Shown in pieces: positions 52,853 through 61,827 of a stretch of 64,000 nt of DNA. The position numbers and the translations under genes are program-made. How positions within the stretch are numbered: the stretch's first letter is position 1; the number at the start of each line of letters is the position of its first letter. Under the pieces are notes generated by a model. The model had not been told where the DNA came from and did not search any database. It saw only the letters and a program-made list of their open reading frames with translations. This DNA comes from Candidatus Gastranaerophilales bacterium. Its GTDB lineage: Bacteria > Cyanobacteriota > Vampirovibrionia > Gastranaerophilales > Gastranaerophilaceae. The DNA lies in assembly GCA_028693235.1 (NCBI GenBank), contig JAQUVW010000001.1:470616-534615 (forward strand), read 5' to 3'.

Positions 52853-52880
52853 AAAAGCGAGAAATTAATTTCCCGCTTTT
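52853..52880. terminator. Bidirectional intrinsic terminator
   Basis: The inverted repeat AAAAGCGAGAAAT / ATTTCCCGCTTTT has one mismatch and a tiny loop, with A and T tracts on either side. It lies between the rightward GT5-like gene and leftward hisS. Confidence 0.88.
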
Positions 52881-52902
52881 GTTGTTTTTTAATGTTTTTT
52901 AT

Positions 52903-54123
52903 TTAAAAAAGTTCTGATTTTGATATTTTATTTTGTTCGCCTGTTGATAAGTCTTTAATTGTTAATGTATTATTTGTAATTTCATCTTCACCTAAAATAA
53001 TCGCGTTGTTTGCAATTTTTGAGGCTTTTTCAAGCTGTTTTGCGAATTTGCGTTTAGAGTAGTCAAAATCTGCTGAATAATTGTTGTTACGGAGCTCATT
53101 TGTCAGTTTTAAGGCTTCTGTTATATCCGTTGAAACTACGAAATAGTCTATTTTTTGAGGTTCAACTTGTTCTATTAAAGCATTTAATCTCTCAACTCCC
53201 ATAGCCCAACCAACAGCAGGAGTGTGCGGACCTCCGAGGGTTTCAACTAAACCGTCATAACGACCGCCCCCACAAACGGCGTTTTGTGAACCGAGGTTGT
53301 TTGATTTTATTTCAAAAACGGTTTTTGTATAATAGTCTAATCCTCTAACTAGGAAGCTGTTTTCGACGTATTTTATTTTTAAAGCATTCAAATGTTTTTT
53401 TAATTCTTCATAGTGAGTTGAACATTCATCACAAAGATTTATTTTAGAAACTTGTTCTTGAAGCTTGTTTTCAGTCATTAAACTTATACAATGTTCATTT
53501 TTGCAGTCTAAAATTCTAAGTGGATTTTTTTCATATCTGGATTTGCAATCTTCGCACATTTCTTCTATGTATGGAGCCATTGAATTTATAAGTTTTTCTT
53601 TGTATTCGGCTCTACATTTGTTGCAACCCAATGAGTTAATCTCGACAGTGAGGTCGTTGAGTCCCAACTTGTTTAAAAATTTTGTAGCCAAGCTAATAGA
53701 TTCAGCATCAGCAGAAGCGTCTTGAATTCCGAACATTTCCATACCTATTTGGTGGAATTGTCTTTGGCGTCCTGCTTGAGGGCGTTCATATCTGAACATC
53801 GGACCTTTATACCAAAGTTTAATAGGAGCACTTTCTCTTGTCATGCTGTGTTCCAGATATGCTCTCACAACGCCGGCAGTGTTTTCAGGACGTAATGTCA
53901 AAGAGCGTGCACTTTTTTCAAAGGTGTACATTTCTTTGTTTACGATATCGGTTGTGTCGCCTACTCCTCTTTCAAAAAGTTCGGTTGCTTCAAATATAGG
54001 AGTCCTAATTTCTTTGCAATTTGCTTGAGTAAATACTTCAAATGCTGCGTTTTCAATTTTTTGCCAAGTAGCGATTTCGCTTGGCAAAATATCTTTAGTT
54101 CCTTTTTGTGCTTTTATTGCCAT
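52903..54123 (-). CDS. hisS: Histidyl-tRNA synthetase
   Basis: A 406-residue class II synthetase. Motif 1 region is IRTPIFEATELFERG. Motif 2 is LRPENTAGVVRAYLEH with FRYERPQAGRQRQFHQIG. The His-specific boxes are LVRGLDYYTKTVFE and VCGGGRYDGLV. Motif 3 is AVGWAMGVERL. A C-terminal anticodon-binding domain (about 325-406) follows. A Cys-rich insert (CNKC, CEDC, CDEC) lies in the insertion domain, as in many bacterial HisRS. Length is slightly below the usual 420-430. It lies downstream of the soluble sensor kinase with a 39-base gap in the order kinase to hisS reversed: hisS is the more upstream gene on this strand for the 52.9 kb end only, and it ends at the shared terminator. Confidence 0.96.
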   Translation of the reverse strand: MAIKAQKGTKDILPSEIATWQKIENAAFEVFTQANCKEIRTPIFEATELFERGVGDTTDIVNKEMYTFEKSARSLTLRPENTAGVVRAYLEHSMTRESAPIKLWYKGPMFRYERPQAGRQRQFHQIGMEMFGIQDASADAESISLATKFLNKLGLNDLTVEINSLGCNKCRAEYKEKLINSMAPYIEEMCEDCKSRYEKNPLRILDCKNEHCISLMTENKLQEQVSKINLCDECSTHYEELKKHLNALKIKYVENSFLVRGLDYYTKTVFEIKSNNLGSQNAVCGGGRYDGLVETLGGPHTPAVGWAMGVERLNALIEQVEPQKIDYFVVSTDITEALKLTNELRNNNYSADFDYSKRKFAKQLEKASKIANNAIILGEDEITNNTLTIKDLSTGEQNKISKSELF

Positions 54124-54162
54124 AATATACCTCGTGTAATAATTATATTATAAACATAGTTT

Positions 54163-55842
54163 TTATTTTCCTTCCGGAATAACTATGATAAACTCGCTGC
54201 CCTCTCCTTCTTTAGAGTTGAAAGATATTGAGCCTTTGTGCTTTTGGATAATTTTTTCTGAAATGGCGAGTCCTAAACCCGTACCTATACCTTTTCTTTT
54301 TGTTGTGAAACCTGTTGAAAATATTTTAGCTTGTGCTTTTTTGCTGATGCCTGTTCCTGTATCTTTGAATGATACTTTGAGATTACCATTGTCAAAGCTT
54401 GTTGTTATTGTGATTGTGCCTTTGACTTTTTTTTCGGTTATGCTTTGGCAAGCGTTTACAATCAGGTTCATAAATACTTGGTTCAACATATTAACATAGC
54501 AATTTATCTTTGGTATTGGACCATAATTTTTTATTATATCAACTTTATTTTTGGTTTCATGAGTCAAAAGTTGTAGAGTCAAATCCAGTTCTTGGTTGAT
54601 ATTGGCTTCTTGAAGGTCTGCTTCATCAAGTCTGACAAACTTTTTCAAGGATTTTACGATATTGCTGATTCTTTTTATTGCTTCATGGTCAATAGAGTTG
54701 AGATTTTTCAATAAATCTGTTTTCTTTTTGTCAAAGTTATCTGCTGAGAGTATTCTTTTTGCCATATCGCTATTTGAATTAATGGAACCTAATGGTGTAT
54801 TTATTTCGTGGGCGACGCCGGCTACGAGTTGACCGAGTGACGCCATTTTTTCAGAATTGATTAATTGAACTTGTGTTTCTTTTAGTTCGGAAAGTGTTTT
54901 TTGGAGCTTAGAATTTTTTCTTTTGATTTGATCGAATAAAGATGCCTGCATTATAGATGTAGCAAGTTGCGTGGCGATAGATTCGAGAATATCTATCGTA
55001 TCTTGGGAAATATCTTTTTGAGTTGTCAACGCTATTATTACGCCTAGAGGTTTAGTTTTATAGTGAATAGGTATAATTATTCTTTTCGTATTGTGACTCA
55101 GAATCTCTCTTGCTCCTTTGTATTCTCTGATGCAAGCTGATAGTGAGGGCTTTTTAGTTTTTAGTTCAGATAGTGTGTTTTCATCAAATTCGATTTTTTT
55201 GTTTATAATTTTCGAGTGTTTCTTTGGCATAATCGCTTCGATTTTGAAAGACTTACCGCTTTTTTTTGCATAATATGTTTTAGATGCTCCAAGTAGTGCT
55301 TCAATTTCGCTTAATGTTGATTTGATGATTGTATTTATGTCGTTGGATTCTCTGATAATCATAGAAATTCTGTTTAGAATTGCCATTTTTAGAGCTTGTT
55401 CTTGTGCTTTTTCTTTAAGCTTTACAAATGTAGTATTTTCTTTTTCCAATATTTTATATTTTTGATTAAGAGAAGACAAATTTAAGTTTAGTTGGTTGTA
55501 TTTTGTGATTGCGGTAATATCCTTGAAAATTAGAACTTTATAGTTTTTTCTGGCAACTGAGGATACGTTAAAATACAAATATTCATCTTTACCTTGCTGG
55601 TAGGTTAAATGTGCAGAAAAATTTTCTTTAGATTCCAAAGCTAAATCTAAAGGAGTGATACTTTTTAAATTGTCAGGATTTAAAAGACAGATATTAATAT
55701 TGAAATATTTTTTTATTTTTTCAACATCTTTTAATGAGCCGAATTGTTTTTTTGCTGCAATATTTTCAAACAGAATTTTTCCATTATTTGAAATAACGAG
55801 AATTGAATCTTCAATATTATTTAGAACTTTAAAATTATCCAT
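54163..55842 (-). CDS. Soluble PAS-GAF sensor histidine kinase (orphan)
   Basis: The start is taken at 55842 (MDNFKVLNNIEDS, 559 residues), five bases beyond the PAP2 stop. The frame reaches back to a GTG at 55908 inside the PAP2 gene, but the sequence before MDNF does not look like protein. A PAS domain (about 5-110, DSILVISNNGKILFEN) is followed by coiled coil, GAF (about 165-310) and HisKA with ASLGQLVAGVAHEINTPLG (His about 345). HATPase_c has NLIVNACQSI, FKDTGTGIS and GTGLGLAISEKI. No membrane span is visible, so it is cytoplasmic. No response regulator is adjacent. It is the last gene of a leftward run beginning at rsgA. Confidence 0.9.
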   Translation of the reverse strand: MDNFKVLNNIEDSILVISNNGKILFENIAAKKQFGSLKDVEKIKKYFNINICLLNPDNLKSITPLDLALESKENFSAHLTYQQGKDEYLYFNVSSVARKNYKVLIFKDITAITKYNQLNLNLSSLNQKYKILEKENTTFVKLKEKAQEQALKMAILNRISMIIRESNDINTIIKSTLSEIEALLGASKTYYAKKSGKSFKIEAIMPKKHSKIINKKIEFDENTLSELKTKKPSLSACIREYKGAREILSHNTKRIIIPIHYKTKPLGVIIALTTQKDISQDTIDILESIATQLATSIMQASLFDQIKRKNSKLQKTLSELKETQVQLINSEKMASLGQLVAGVAHEINTPLGSINSNSDMAKRILSADNFDKKKTDLLKNLNSIDHEAIKRISNIVKSLKKFVRLDEADLQEANINQELDLTLQLLTHETKNKVDIIKNYGPIPKINCYVNMLNQVFMNLIVNACQSITEKKVKGTITITTSFDNGNLKVSFKDTGTGISKKAQAKIFSTGFTTKRKGIGTGLGLAISEKIIQKHKGSISFNSKEGEGSEFIIVIPEGK

Positions 55843-55846
55843 TTTT

Positions 55847-56305
55847 TTAACTGAAGTTAAATAAATAAGTGTAATACAAGGCAGCCATTGCAACGCCGAA
55901 TATTGCACCGATAAGAACCTCGAAAGGAGTATGCCCTAAAAGCTCTTTTAGCTTTTCGTTGGGGTCTGTTTTACGGTGAGCATAATAGTCAGCCATAATT
56001 TTGTTTAAAGAGGCAGCCATTTTTCCTGCATTTCGTCTCAAACCTGCAGCATCGTACATAACAACAAGAGCAGTCCCTGTTGCTACAGCAAAATCAACCG
56101 AATTAAATCCGGATAAAAATCCGACCATTGTAGCTAAAGATACCATGCCGGCACTGTGAGAGCTTGGCATACCGCCTGTTGTAGCGAGAAGCTGAAAGTT
56201 TAGTTTTCGATGAGTAATCAAATACCCGACAAATTTTATAATTTGAGCGAGCATAGCAGATGTAATGCCTGTGAATAATATTTGAAAACTGGCTGATTGG
56301 AACAT
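55847..56305 (-). CDS. Divergent PAP2 family membrane protein
   Basis: A 152-residue protein with about four membrane segments. The signature TTGGMPSSHSAGMVSLAT carries the PSSH core of acid-phosphatase/PAP2 proteins, followed by MYDAAGLRRNAGKMA and LGHTPFEVLIGAIFG, the other conserved blocks of the divergent PAP2 group (also called vanadium haloperoxidase-related) found in cyanobacteria, plants and Firmicutes. The substrate is probably a lipid or prenyl phosphate. It shares one base with the end of the prenyl synthase gene upstream, which strengthens a link to prenyl-diphosphate metabolism. Confidence 0.9.
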   Translation of the reverse strand: MFQSASFQILFTGITSAMLAQIIKFVGYLITHRKLNFQLLATTGGMPSSHSAGMVSLATMVGFLSGFNSVDFAVATGTALVVMYDAAGLRRNAGKMAASLNKIMADYYAHRKTDPNEKLKELLGHTPFEVLIGAIFGVAMAALYYTYLFNFS

Positions 56306-57186
56306 TAAGAAATCCTTTCTTTTATGTCATTAATAATTCCTTCCAGGATTGGTGAAGAATAATTGTTCTTTTTAAGTATATCACAAGCAGAATTGCATAG
56401 AGTATAAACTTGTTCTTTAGCTTTTTCAAGCCCAAACATTGAAGTGTAGGTGTTTTTTTCGGCAGTTTTGTCTTTCCCGGGGGTTTTCCCGAGTTCTTCA
56501 AGTGTAGCAATTTCGTCCAAAATGTCATCGTAGATTTGAAAAGCGTGCCCGAAAAGTTGTGAGAACGTGACCATATCGTCGATTATTTTTTTATCCGCAC
56601 CTGCAATAATTGCACCTGCTTTAAAGGCAAGAGTGAATAATTTAGCGGTTTTGTATTCGTGTATATAGTCGAGAGTTTTTTCATCGATTTTTTTCTTTTC
56701 AGATTCTATGTCAACGACTTGACCTCCTATGATTCCATATACACCTGCTGCAGTGAAAAACTCATCAAGGACTGCTAAAATTTGTTCAGCAGAAAGTATA
56801 TCTTTAGATTTTCGTAAAATTAATTGAGGGGCAAAACTTAGAAGGGCATCACCTGCGAGAGTTGCAGTTGCGTCGCCATAAACTTTGTGGTTTGTTAGTC
56901 TGCCTCTTCTGTAGTCATCATTGTCCATACAGGGTAAATCGTCGTGGATAAGACTTTGAGTGTGTAGCATTTCGATTGCACAAGCTGTCGGAATTGCTTT
57001 TTCAAAAGAGCCAGAAATCATTCTTGCCACTTCAAGTGTGATGACGGGGCGAAGCCTTTTGCCGCCTGCAAGAGTAGAGTATCTCATTGAGTTGAAAATG
57101 TCATTTGGATAATCTACCGGAATATATTTGTCGAGATGTTTTTCTATAATATTTTTCAAATTGTCAAAGTCTTCTTTATAGGTCAT
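56305..57186 (-). CDS. Short-chain polyprenyl diphosphate synthase (FPP/GGPP synthase)
   Basis: A 293-residue all-helical trans-prenyl synthase. The first Asp-rich motif is HDDLPCMDNDDYRRG, with the four-residue spacing of bacterial farnesyl/geranylgeranyl synthases, and the second is QIYDDILDE. GGKRLRP (IPP site), GGQVVDIES and KTAKLF are all present. It condenses IPP with allylic diphosphates to make C15 or C20 chains. The residue controlling length (just before the first motif, HTQSLIHDD) does not decide FPP versus GGPP by eye. It overlaps rsgA by 11 bases and the PAP2 gene by one. Confidence 0.93.
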   Translation of the reverse strand: MTYKEDFDNLKNIIEKHLDKYIPVDYPNDIFNSMRYSTLAGGKRLRPVITLEVARMISGSFEKAIPTACAIEMLHTQSLIHDDLPCMDNDDYRRGRLTNHKVYGDATATLAGDALLSFAPQLILRKSKDILSAEQILAVLDEFFTAAGVYGIIGGQVVDIESEKKKIDEKTLDYIHEYKTAKLFTLAFKAGAIIAGADKKIIDDMVTFSQLFGHAFQIYDDILDEIATLEELGKTPGKDKTAEKNTYTSMFGLEKAKEQVYTLCNSACDILKKNNYSSPILEGIINDIKERIS

Positions 57187-58195
57187 TTTTTTGCTCCAAA
57201 ATGTATTTGTCAGTTTTTTGGTTGTTTGTTTTCCTAGCGGTATTACGCTTTTTAGCGGAAATTTTTGTCATAATTTTGTTTTTATTTTCTTTGGTTCGTG
57301 ATTCAGTTTTTTGACTATTATAAGTGATTTTAGTTTTGAATTCCATCGCTTCATTAACGAGCTTAATGTAGCTATCATATCTGGACTTATCTATTTCCCC
57401 GATGGCTGCAATTACGTTGCAATCGGTTTCGGTTTTATGTAGGCAGTTGCTGAATTTGCAATTTTTGCTGTGTTTTTTAATTTCTTTGAATAAATCTTGT
57501 ACGTCATAGGGCATCAGAAAGTTGAATTTAAGATGTGAAAATCCGGGAGTGTCAACAACGGAAGATGTTTCGTCTATTGGAATGATTTCGCAATGCCTTG
57601 TCGTATGGACGCCACGTCCTGTTTTTTCACTAACTTCTTTTGTTTTTATGTTTATTGCTGAAATTATGTTGATAATGGACGATTTGCCAACGCCTGATGA
57701 GCCGCAAAAAATCGAAGTATTATTTTTTAATAGTTCTTTTAGTGGTGCTATCCCTATTTTTTCTAATGCGGAAGTGAATATAATGGTGTAGCCTAGAGGT
57801 TCATAGATGGATTTTATTTTTTTTATAGTTGAATCTTCGTTTAATAAATCATTTTTGTTGAAGCACAAAACAGGTTTTATTGAATGATACTCGCAGTGTG
57901 CAATGTACCTGTTAAGTTGTTCAAAATCAAGAGTAGGTTCTTTTAATGCCGAAACGATAATAGCTTGCGTAATATTAGCCGCTTTAGGGCGTGTTATAAA
58001 GTTTTTTCTTGGAACTATTTTAAGAATAAAAGCTTGCATTGAGTCAAAATTTTCTTGCTCTAACTCAACGATGTCACCGACTACCACCTCAGCTTTTTGT
58101 TTTTTTAAAATTTCTCTGGTTTTGCATTCAAAAACACCACGTCCAGTATTTACGTAGTAAAAATCAGAATGTATTTTGAAAACTTTGCCTTGCAT
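57176..58195 (-). CDS. rsgA: Ribosome small-subunit-dependent GTPase A
   Basis: A 339-residue circularly permuted GTPase. The N-terminal OB fold (VFKIHSDFYYVNTGRG) is followed by G4 NKNDLL, then G5 FTSALEK, G1 GSSGVGKSSIIN, switch RGVHTTRHCEI and G3 DTPGF, the permuted order diagnostic of RsgA/YjeQ. The zinc knuckle is CKFSNCLHKTETDC (C-x4-C-x-H-x5-C). It acts in late 30S maturation. The last 40 residues are a Lys/Asn-rich tail beyond the usual end. It is first of the leftward run rsgA, prenyl synthase, PAP2, sensor kinase, all overlapping or nearly so. Confidence 0.95.
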   Translation of the reverse strand: MQGKVFKIHSDFYYVNTGRGVFECKTREILKKQKAEVVVGDIVELEQENFDSMQAFILKIVPRKNFITRPKAANITQAIIVSALKEPTLDFEQLNRYIAHCEYHSIKPVLCFNKNDLLNEDSTIKKIKSIYEPLGYTIIFTSALEKIGIAPLKELLKNNTSIFCGSSGVGKSSIINIISAINIKTKEVSEKTGRGVHTTRHCEIIPIDETSSVVDTPGFSHLKFNFLMPYDVQDLFKEIKKHSKNCKFSNCLHKTETDCNVIAAIGEIDKSRYDSYIKLVNEAMEFKTKITYNSQKTESRTKENKNKIMTKISAKKRNTARKTNNQKTDKYILEQKNDL

Positions 58196-58345
58196 ACGGA
58201 TTTATTTTAGCTTAATAGTAAAAAACTGGCAACAAATGTAAGAATATTTATTATGAATTTTATAGTTTGAAATATATCTTTTTTTTAATTAAAAAATAAC
58301 TTTTTAAGTTTGCTAATATAGGCTATCTAAAAAATCTTTTTATTG

Positions 58346-58351
58346 TATAAT
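58346..58351 (+). promoter_or_regulatory. Candidate -10 box for pnp
   Basis: TATAAT overlaps the first possible ATG (58350) of the open pnp frame. If this box is used, transcription begins downstream of that ATG, which supports the second start at 58392. No good -35 is seen. Confidence 0.4.
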
Positions 58352-58391
58352 GGATTTGTTACTAGAAGTGAAAAAAAAGAAAGAGAATCAA

Positions 58392-60527
58392 ATGATTGAT
58401 GTCAAAAGAAAAGAGCTTACTATAGGCGGAAAGCTCGTGACTGTTGAAACAGGAAAGTATGCTAAACAAGCTACTGCATCTGTCACAGTCAGATGTGGAG
58501 ATACGATGCTCCTCGTCCACGCTACAGTTAGTAAAGAACCAAGAGTCGGAATCGACTTTTTCCCATTGTTAATTGATTACGAAGAAAGAATGTCATCTAT
58601 CGGTAGAATCCCTGGTGGGTATAACCGTTCAGAAGGCAGATCTTCTGATAAAGCTATCCTTGTTGATAGATTGATTGATAGACCAATCAGACCTTTATTC
58701 CCTAAAGGTTACAGAAATGATATCCAAATCGTTGCACAATTATTCAGCTATGACCAAGAAAATCAACCGGATACATTGGCAATGTTGGGTGCTTCATTTG
58801 CTTTAATGCTTTCAGGTGCTCCTTTTGAAGGACCTATAGGTGCTGTTAGAGTCGCTCGTGATGAAAACGGAAACTTTATTGCTAACCCTACTCATCAACA
58901 AGCTGAAAAATCAAATTTAGATATCGTTGTATCAGGTACTCATGATTCTGTAATCATGGTTGAAGCAGGATGTAAATTCGTTACCGAAGAAGATATTATG
59001 GCTGCAGTTGAGTTCGCTCAATGTGAAATAAGAAATCAATGTGATGCACAAGTTCAATTCGCTCAAGAATGCGGCGTTGTAAAACAAGAATTTGTTAATC
59101 CTTATGATACTACTGAACTTAAAAATATTATTAATGAAACAGCTCACGATATGATAGTTGATGCTTATCACAACTTCGATAGAGCTTATAGACAAACTAA
59201 ACTTGAAGAAGCTAAAAAACTTGTTAAAGAAAAAATCGAAGCTTTGTCAGATGACCATGCAATCAAAACTATGATTGAAGAAACAGGTATCGACTTTGTC
59301 GCAGAAGAATTCAAAGCTGCTGAGAAAAAAGTAATGCGTAAAATGATTTTGGAAGAACACGTTAGAGCTGACGGTAGAAAACCTGAAGAAGTTCGTCCAA
59401 TCTGGTGTGAAGTTGGTGTTTTGCCAAGAGCCCATGGTTCAGCTGTATTTACAAGAGGTCAAACTCAAGTTATGTCAGTTGCAACTTTAGCTGGTCCCGG
59501 AATGGCTCAAGAGCTTGATGGCGTTGACCCTCAAACAGAAAAAAGATATATGCATAAATACATCTTCCCAGGCTTTTCAGTTGGTGAAGTAAAACCGTTA
59601 AGAGGCCCTGGGCGTCGTGAAGTAGGTCACGGAAATTTGGCTGAAAGAGCTAATATTCCTGCACTTCCATCTCAAGAAGAGTTTGGCTATACAATTAGAG
59701 TTACATCTGATGTACTTGAATCAAACGGCTCAACTTCAATGGCTTCAACTTGCGGGTCTTCAATGGCTTTGATGAATGCAGGTGTTCCTGTTAAATCAAT
59801 GATTGGCGGAGTCGCTATGGGTATGATTAAAGAAGAAGGCTATGAACCTGTTGTCTTGACTGATATCCAAGGTATTGAAGACTTTTTAGGTGATATGGAC
59901 TTTAAAGTTACAGGTAATGATGAAGGTATCACTGCTCTTCAAATGGATATGAAAGCAAAAGGTATTCCTAATGAAACTTTAAAACATGCTTTGTATCAAG
60001 CAAAAGATGGTAGATTGCATATCTTAGGTGAAATGAGAAAAGCTATCACAGAACCTGCTGAACTTTCACAATTCGCACCTAGAATTATGACTATGACTGT
60101 TCCTGTTGCTGATATCGGTACGGTTATCGGACCTGGCGGAAAAACTATTCGTAGTATCATTGACGCATCTGGTGCTGAAATCGATATTCAAGATTCAGGC
60201 GTTGTTACTATCACTTCAAACGATGGCGAAGGTGCAGATATTGCAATTCAAATGATTAAAGACCTTACGTTCAAACCTGAAGCAGGTATGGTTCTAAAAG
60301 GCAAAGTTGTAAGAATTATTCCGATTGGTGCTTTTGTTGAATTAGCTCCTGGAAAAGACGGTATGGTTCATATTTCTCAAGTTTGCCAAGAAAGAATTGA
60401 TACAATTGAAGGTCACTTGAATGTCGGTGAAGAAGTTGTTGTCAAAGTTGTCAAAATTGATGATAAAGGCAGAGTAAATTTGACTATTAAGGGCGTTTCT
60501 GAAGAAGAAAAAGCTAAATTCCAATAA
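58392..60527 (+). CDS. pnp: Polyribonucleotide nucleotidyltransferase (PNPase)
   Basis: The start is taken at 58392 (MIDVKRKELTIGG, 711 residues): AAAGAGA precedes it, family proteins start here, and a TATAAT overlaps the earlier ATG. Two RNase PH domains are visible (about 5-230 with FPLLIDYEERMSSIGRIPGG; about 300-535 with KFPGFSVGE-like and TSDVLESNGSTSMAS), with a helical linker. KH follows (VIGPGGKTIRSI), then S1 (GKVVRIIPIGAFVELAPGK). It degrades RNA phosphorolytically from the 3' end and can add tails. The gene stands alone between promoter and terminator. Confidence 0.96.
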   Translation: MIDVKRKELTIGGKLVTVETGKYAKQATASVTVRCGDTMLLVHATVSKEPRVGIDFFPLLIDYEERMSSIGRIPGGYNRSEGRSSDKAILVDRLIDRPIRPLFPKGYRNDIQIVAQLFSYDQENQPDTLAMLGASFALMLSGAPFEGPIGAVRVARDENGNFIANPTHQQAEKSNLDIVVSGTHDSVIMVEAGCKFVTEEDIMAAVEFAQCEIRNQCDAQVQFAQECGVVKQEFVNPYDTTELKNIINETAHDMIVDAYHNFDRAYRQTKLEEAKKLVKEKIEALSDDHAIKTMIEETGIDFVAEEFKAAEKKVMRKMILEEHVRADGRKPEEVRPIWCEVGVLPRAHGSAVFTRGQTQVMSVATLAGPGMAQELDGVDPQTEKRYMHKYIFPGFSVGEVKPLRGPGRREVGHGNLAERANIPALPSQEEFGYTIRVTSDVLESNGSTSMASTCGSSMALMNAGVPVKSMIGGVAMGMIKEEGYEPVVLTDIQGIEDFLGDMDFKVTGNDEGITALQMDMKAKGIPNETLKHALYQAKDGRLHILGEMRKAITEPAELSQFAPRIMTMTVPVADIGTVIGPGGKTIRSIIDASGAEIDIQDSGVVTITSNDGEGADIAIQMIKDLTFKPEAGMVLKGKVVRIIPIGAFVELAPGKDGMVHISQVCQERIDTIEGHLNVGEEVVVKVVKIDDKGRVNLTIKGVSEEEKAKFQ

Positions 60528-60552
60528 TAGATTAAGTTATTCAATTAATGTT

Positions 60553-60588
60553 AAAAATAGTCCTTTATTTGCATAGAGGGCTATTTTT
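60553..60588 (+). terminator. Intrinsic terminator of pnp
   Basis: AAAAATAGTCCT pairs with AGGGCTATTTTT (one G-T pair) around a 12-base loop, followed by T and A. It lies 26 bases after the pnp stop. Confidence 0.82.
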
Positions 60589-60624
60589 TAGTATTATTGG
60601 TAAAGTTAGATTCGAGGCAATATA

Positions 60625-61827
60625 ATGAACAAATCGCTAAATTATAATTTGATATTAGGCGGAGGTGCCGTTAGAGGAATAGCTTATGCTGGTGCATTCA
60701 AGGCTATGGAAGAACTTAATATTAAATTTGATACCATTGCCGGGTCTTCTGTCGGCTCAGTTTTTGCTACATTATATTTGCTTGGATATACTCCTTCTGA
60801 ATTGAAAGAAATTTGCTATACTATCAATTTGAATTTATTTCGAGATATAAATCTTAATTTGAATGGAGATATTTCATTAAGTAAAGGTGAAGTATTTGTT
60901 AATTGGTTGCGTGAATTATTCGAAAAAAAATTCTATGGCGATAAATACGAAAAAGGACAAAATCCTCCGATCACCTTTCGTGATTTAGATAAAAAATTAT
61001 ATATTTTAACGAGTGACTTGCAAAATAATAGGACAATTGTTTTTTCAAATTCAAATTCTCCTGATTTTGAAGTCGCAGAAGCTGTAAAAATCTCCTGTTC
61101 TTTCCCCGGCTTGATGAAACCTACACAACTTAACGAACATTTTTTAATCGACGGTGATTTAGTAAAAAGCTGGCCTTTGTGGAAAACTGACGCAGAACTT
61201 GAAAATACAGATGACAGAATTTTAGAATTTAGATTAGAAGGTTGCCATGAGTGCGTAAACATAAAAAAACCGCTTGATTATTTCAATGCTGTGTTTAGTA
61301 CTTTTACGAATTTTTGTACAGAAAATGTGCTGATGACATATAATCACAAAGATAAATATGACTATGTTGTTATTGATGCGAAAGATTTATTGCTTCTTGA
61401 CTTTAATTTGCCTAAAGAAAAACGTGATTGGCTCATTGAAACCGGCTATAAAACAACGATAGATTATTTTAAGAAGTCCTTGCCTGAGAAAAAGAAAACA
61501 CTAATTCCTTATTATACAAATTTGCTCTCTTTGCTAAATTCATTGGAGTTTGCTATTTCTTCTGAAAATATTCCGGAAGCCAAAGATTTTGTTTATGAAC
61601 TAATTACTGATTTGCTTGTTTCCGGTGAGTTTATTGATGAAAAGATATCAGAAAAAGTAAAATACTTAAAGAAAATTTTCTTTTCAAATTATTATAAAAC
61701 AACCTTTTTACATTCAAAAAAATTGAAAAATATTCCTCTTTGTTTGAAAATAGTTAAAGAGTTGATGGTAGAAATAAAAGAAAAGCTGTTGGAATTAAAA
61801 GAATATGTCGAAGCAAATCAACAATAA
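60625..61827 (+). CDS. Patatin-like phospholipase
   Basis: A 400-residue protein. The oxyanion loop LGGGAVRGIAYAGA, nucleophile elbow AGSSVGSVFA (GxSxG, Ser about 42) and catalytic Asp in LIDGDLVKSWP (DGD in place of DGG) form the complete patatin dyad. There is no signal peptide, so it is cytoplasmic or effector-like. The C-terminal 140 residues are helical and Lys/Glu-rich, of no recognised family, with a Leu-rich KELMVEIKEKLLELKEYV end. The substrate is presumably phospholipid acyl esters. The 3' end overlaps the start of the HAD phosphatase gene by 23 bases, so they are coupled. Confidence 0.88.
   Translation: MNKSLNYNLILGGGAVRGIAYAGAFKAMEELNIKFDTIAGSSVGSVFATLYLLGYTPSELKEICYTINLNLFRDINLNLNGDISLSKGEVFVNWLRELFEKKFYGDKYEKGQNPPITFRDLDKKLYILTSDLQNNRTIVFSNSNSPDFEVAEAVKISCSFPGLMKPTQLNEHFLIDGDLVKSWPLWKTDAELENTDDRILEFRLEGCHECVNIKKPLDYFNAVFSTFTNFCTENVLMTYNHKDKYDYVVIDAKDLLLLDFNLPKEKRDWLIETGYKTTIDYFKKSLPEKKKTLIPYYTNLLSLLNSLEFAISSENIPEAKDFVYELITDLLVSGEFIDEKISEKVKYLKKIFFSNYYKTTFLHSKKLKNIPLCLKIVKELMVEIKEKLLELKEYVEANQQ

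Noticed and set aside
52903-54123. Co-transcription of hisS with the orphan kinase gene at 54163
   Set aside because: They are on the same strand 39 bases apart, with the kinase upstream, so read-through is possible; but no functional link is known and AT-rich promoter-like sequence lies in the gap, so I did not claim an operon.
58350-58391. ATG 58350 as the pnp start
   Set aside because: It overlaps a TATAAT box and adds a Lys-rich stretch not expected in PNPase; 58392 has a ribosome site and family-like N-terminus.
60625-61827. Patatin as a secreted toxin or anti-phage effector
   Set aside because: No secretion signal and no defence-type neighbours such as a nucleotide cyclase; an ordinary cytoplasmic lipase is simpler.
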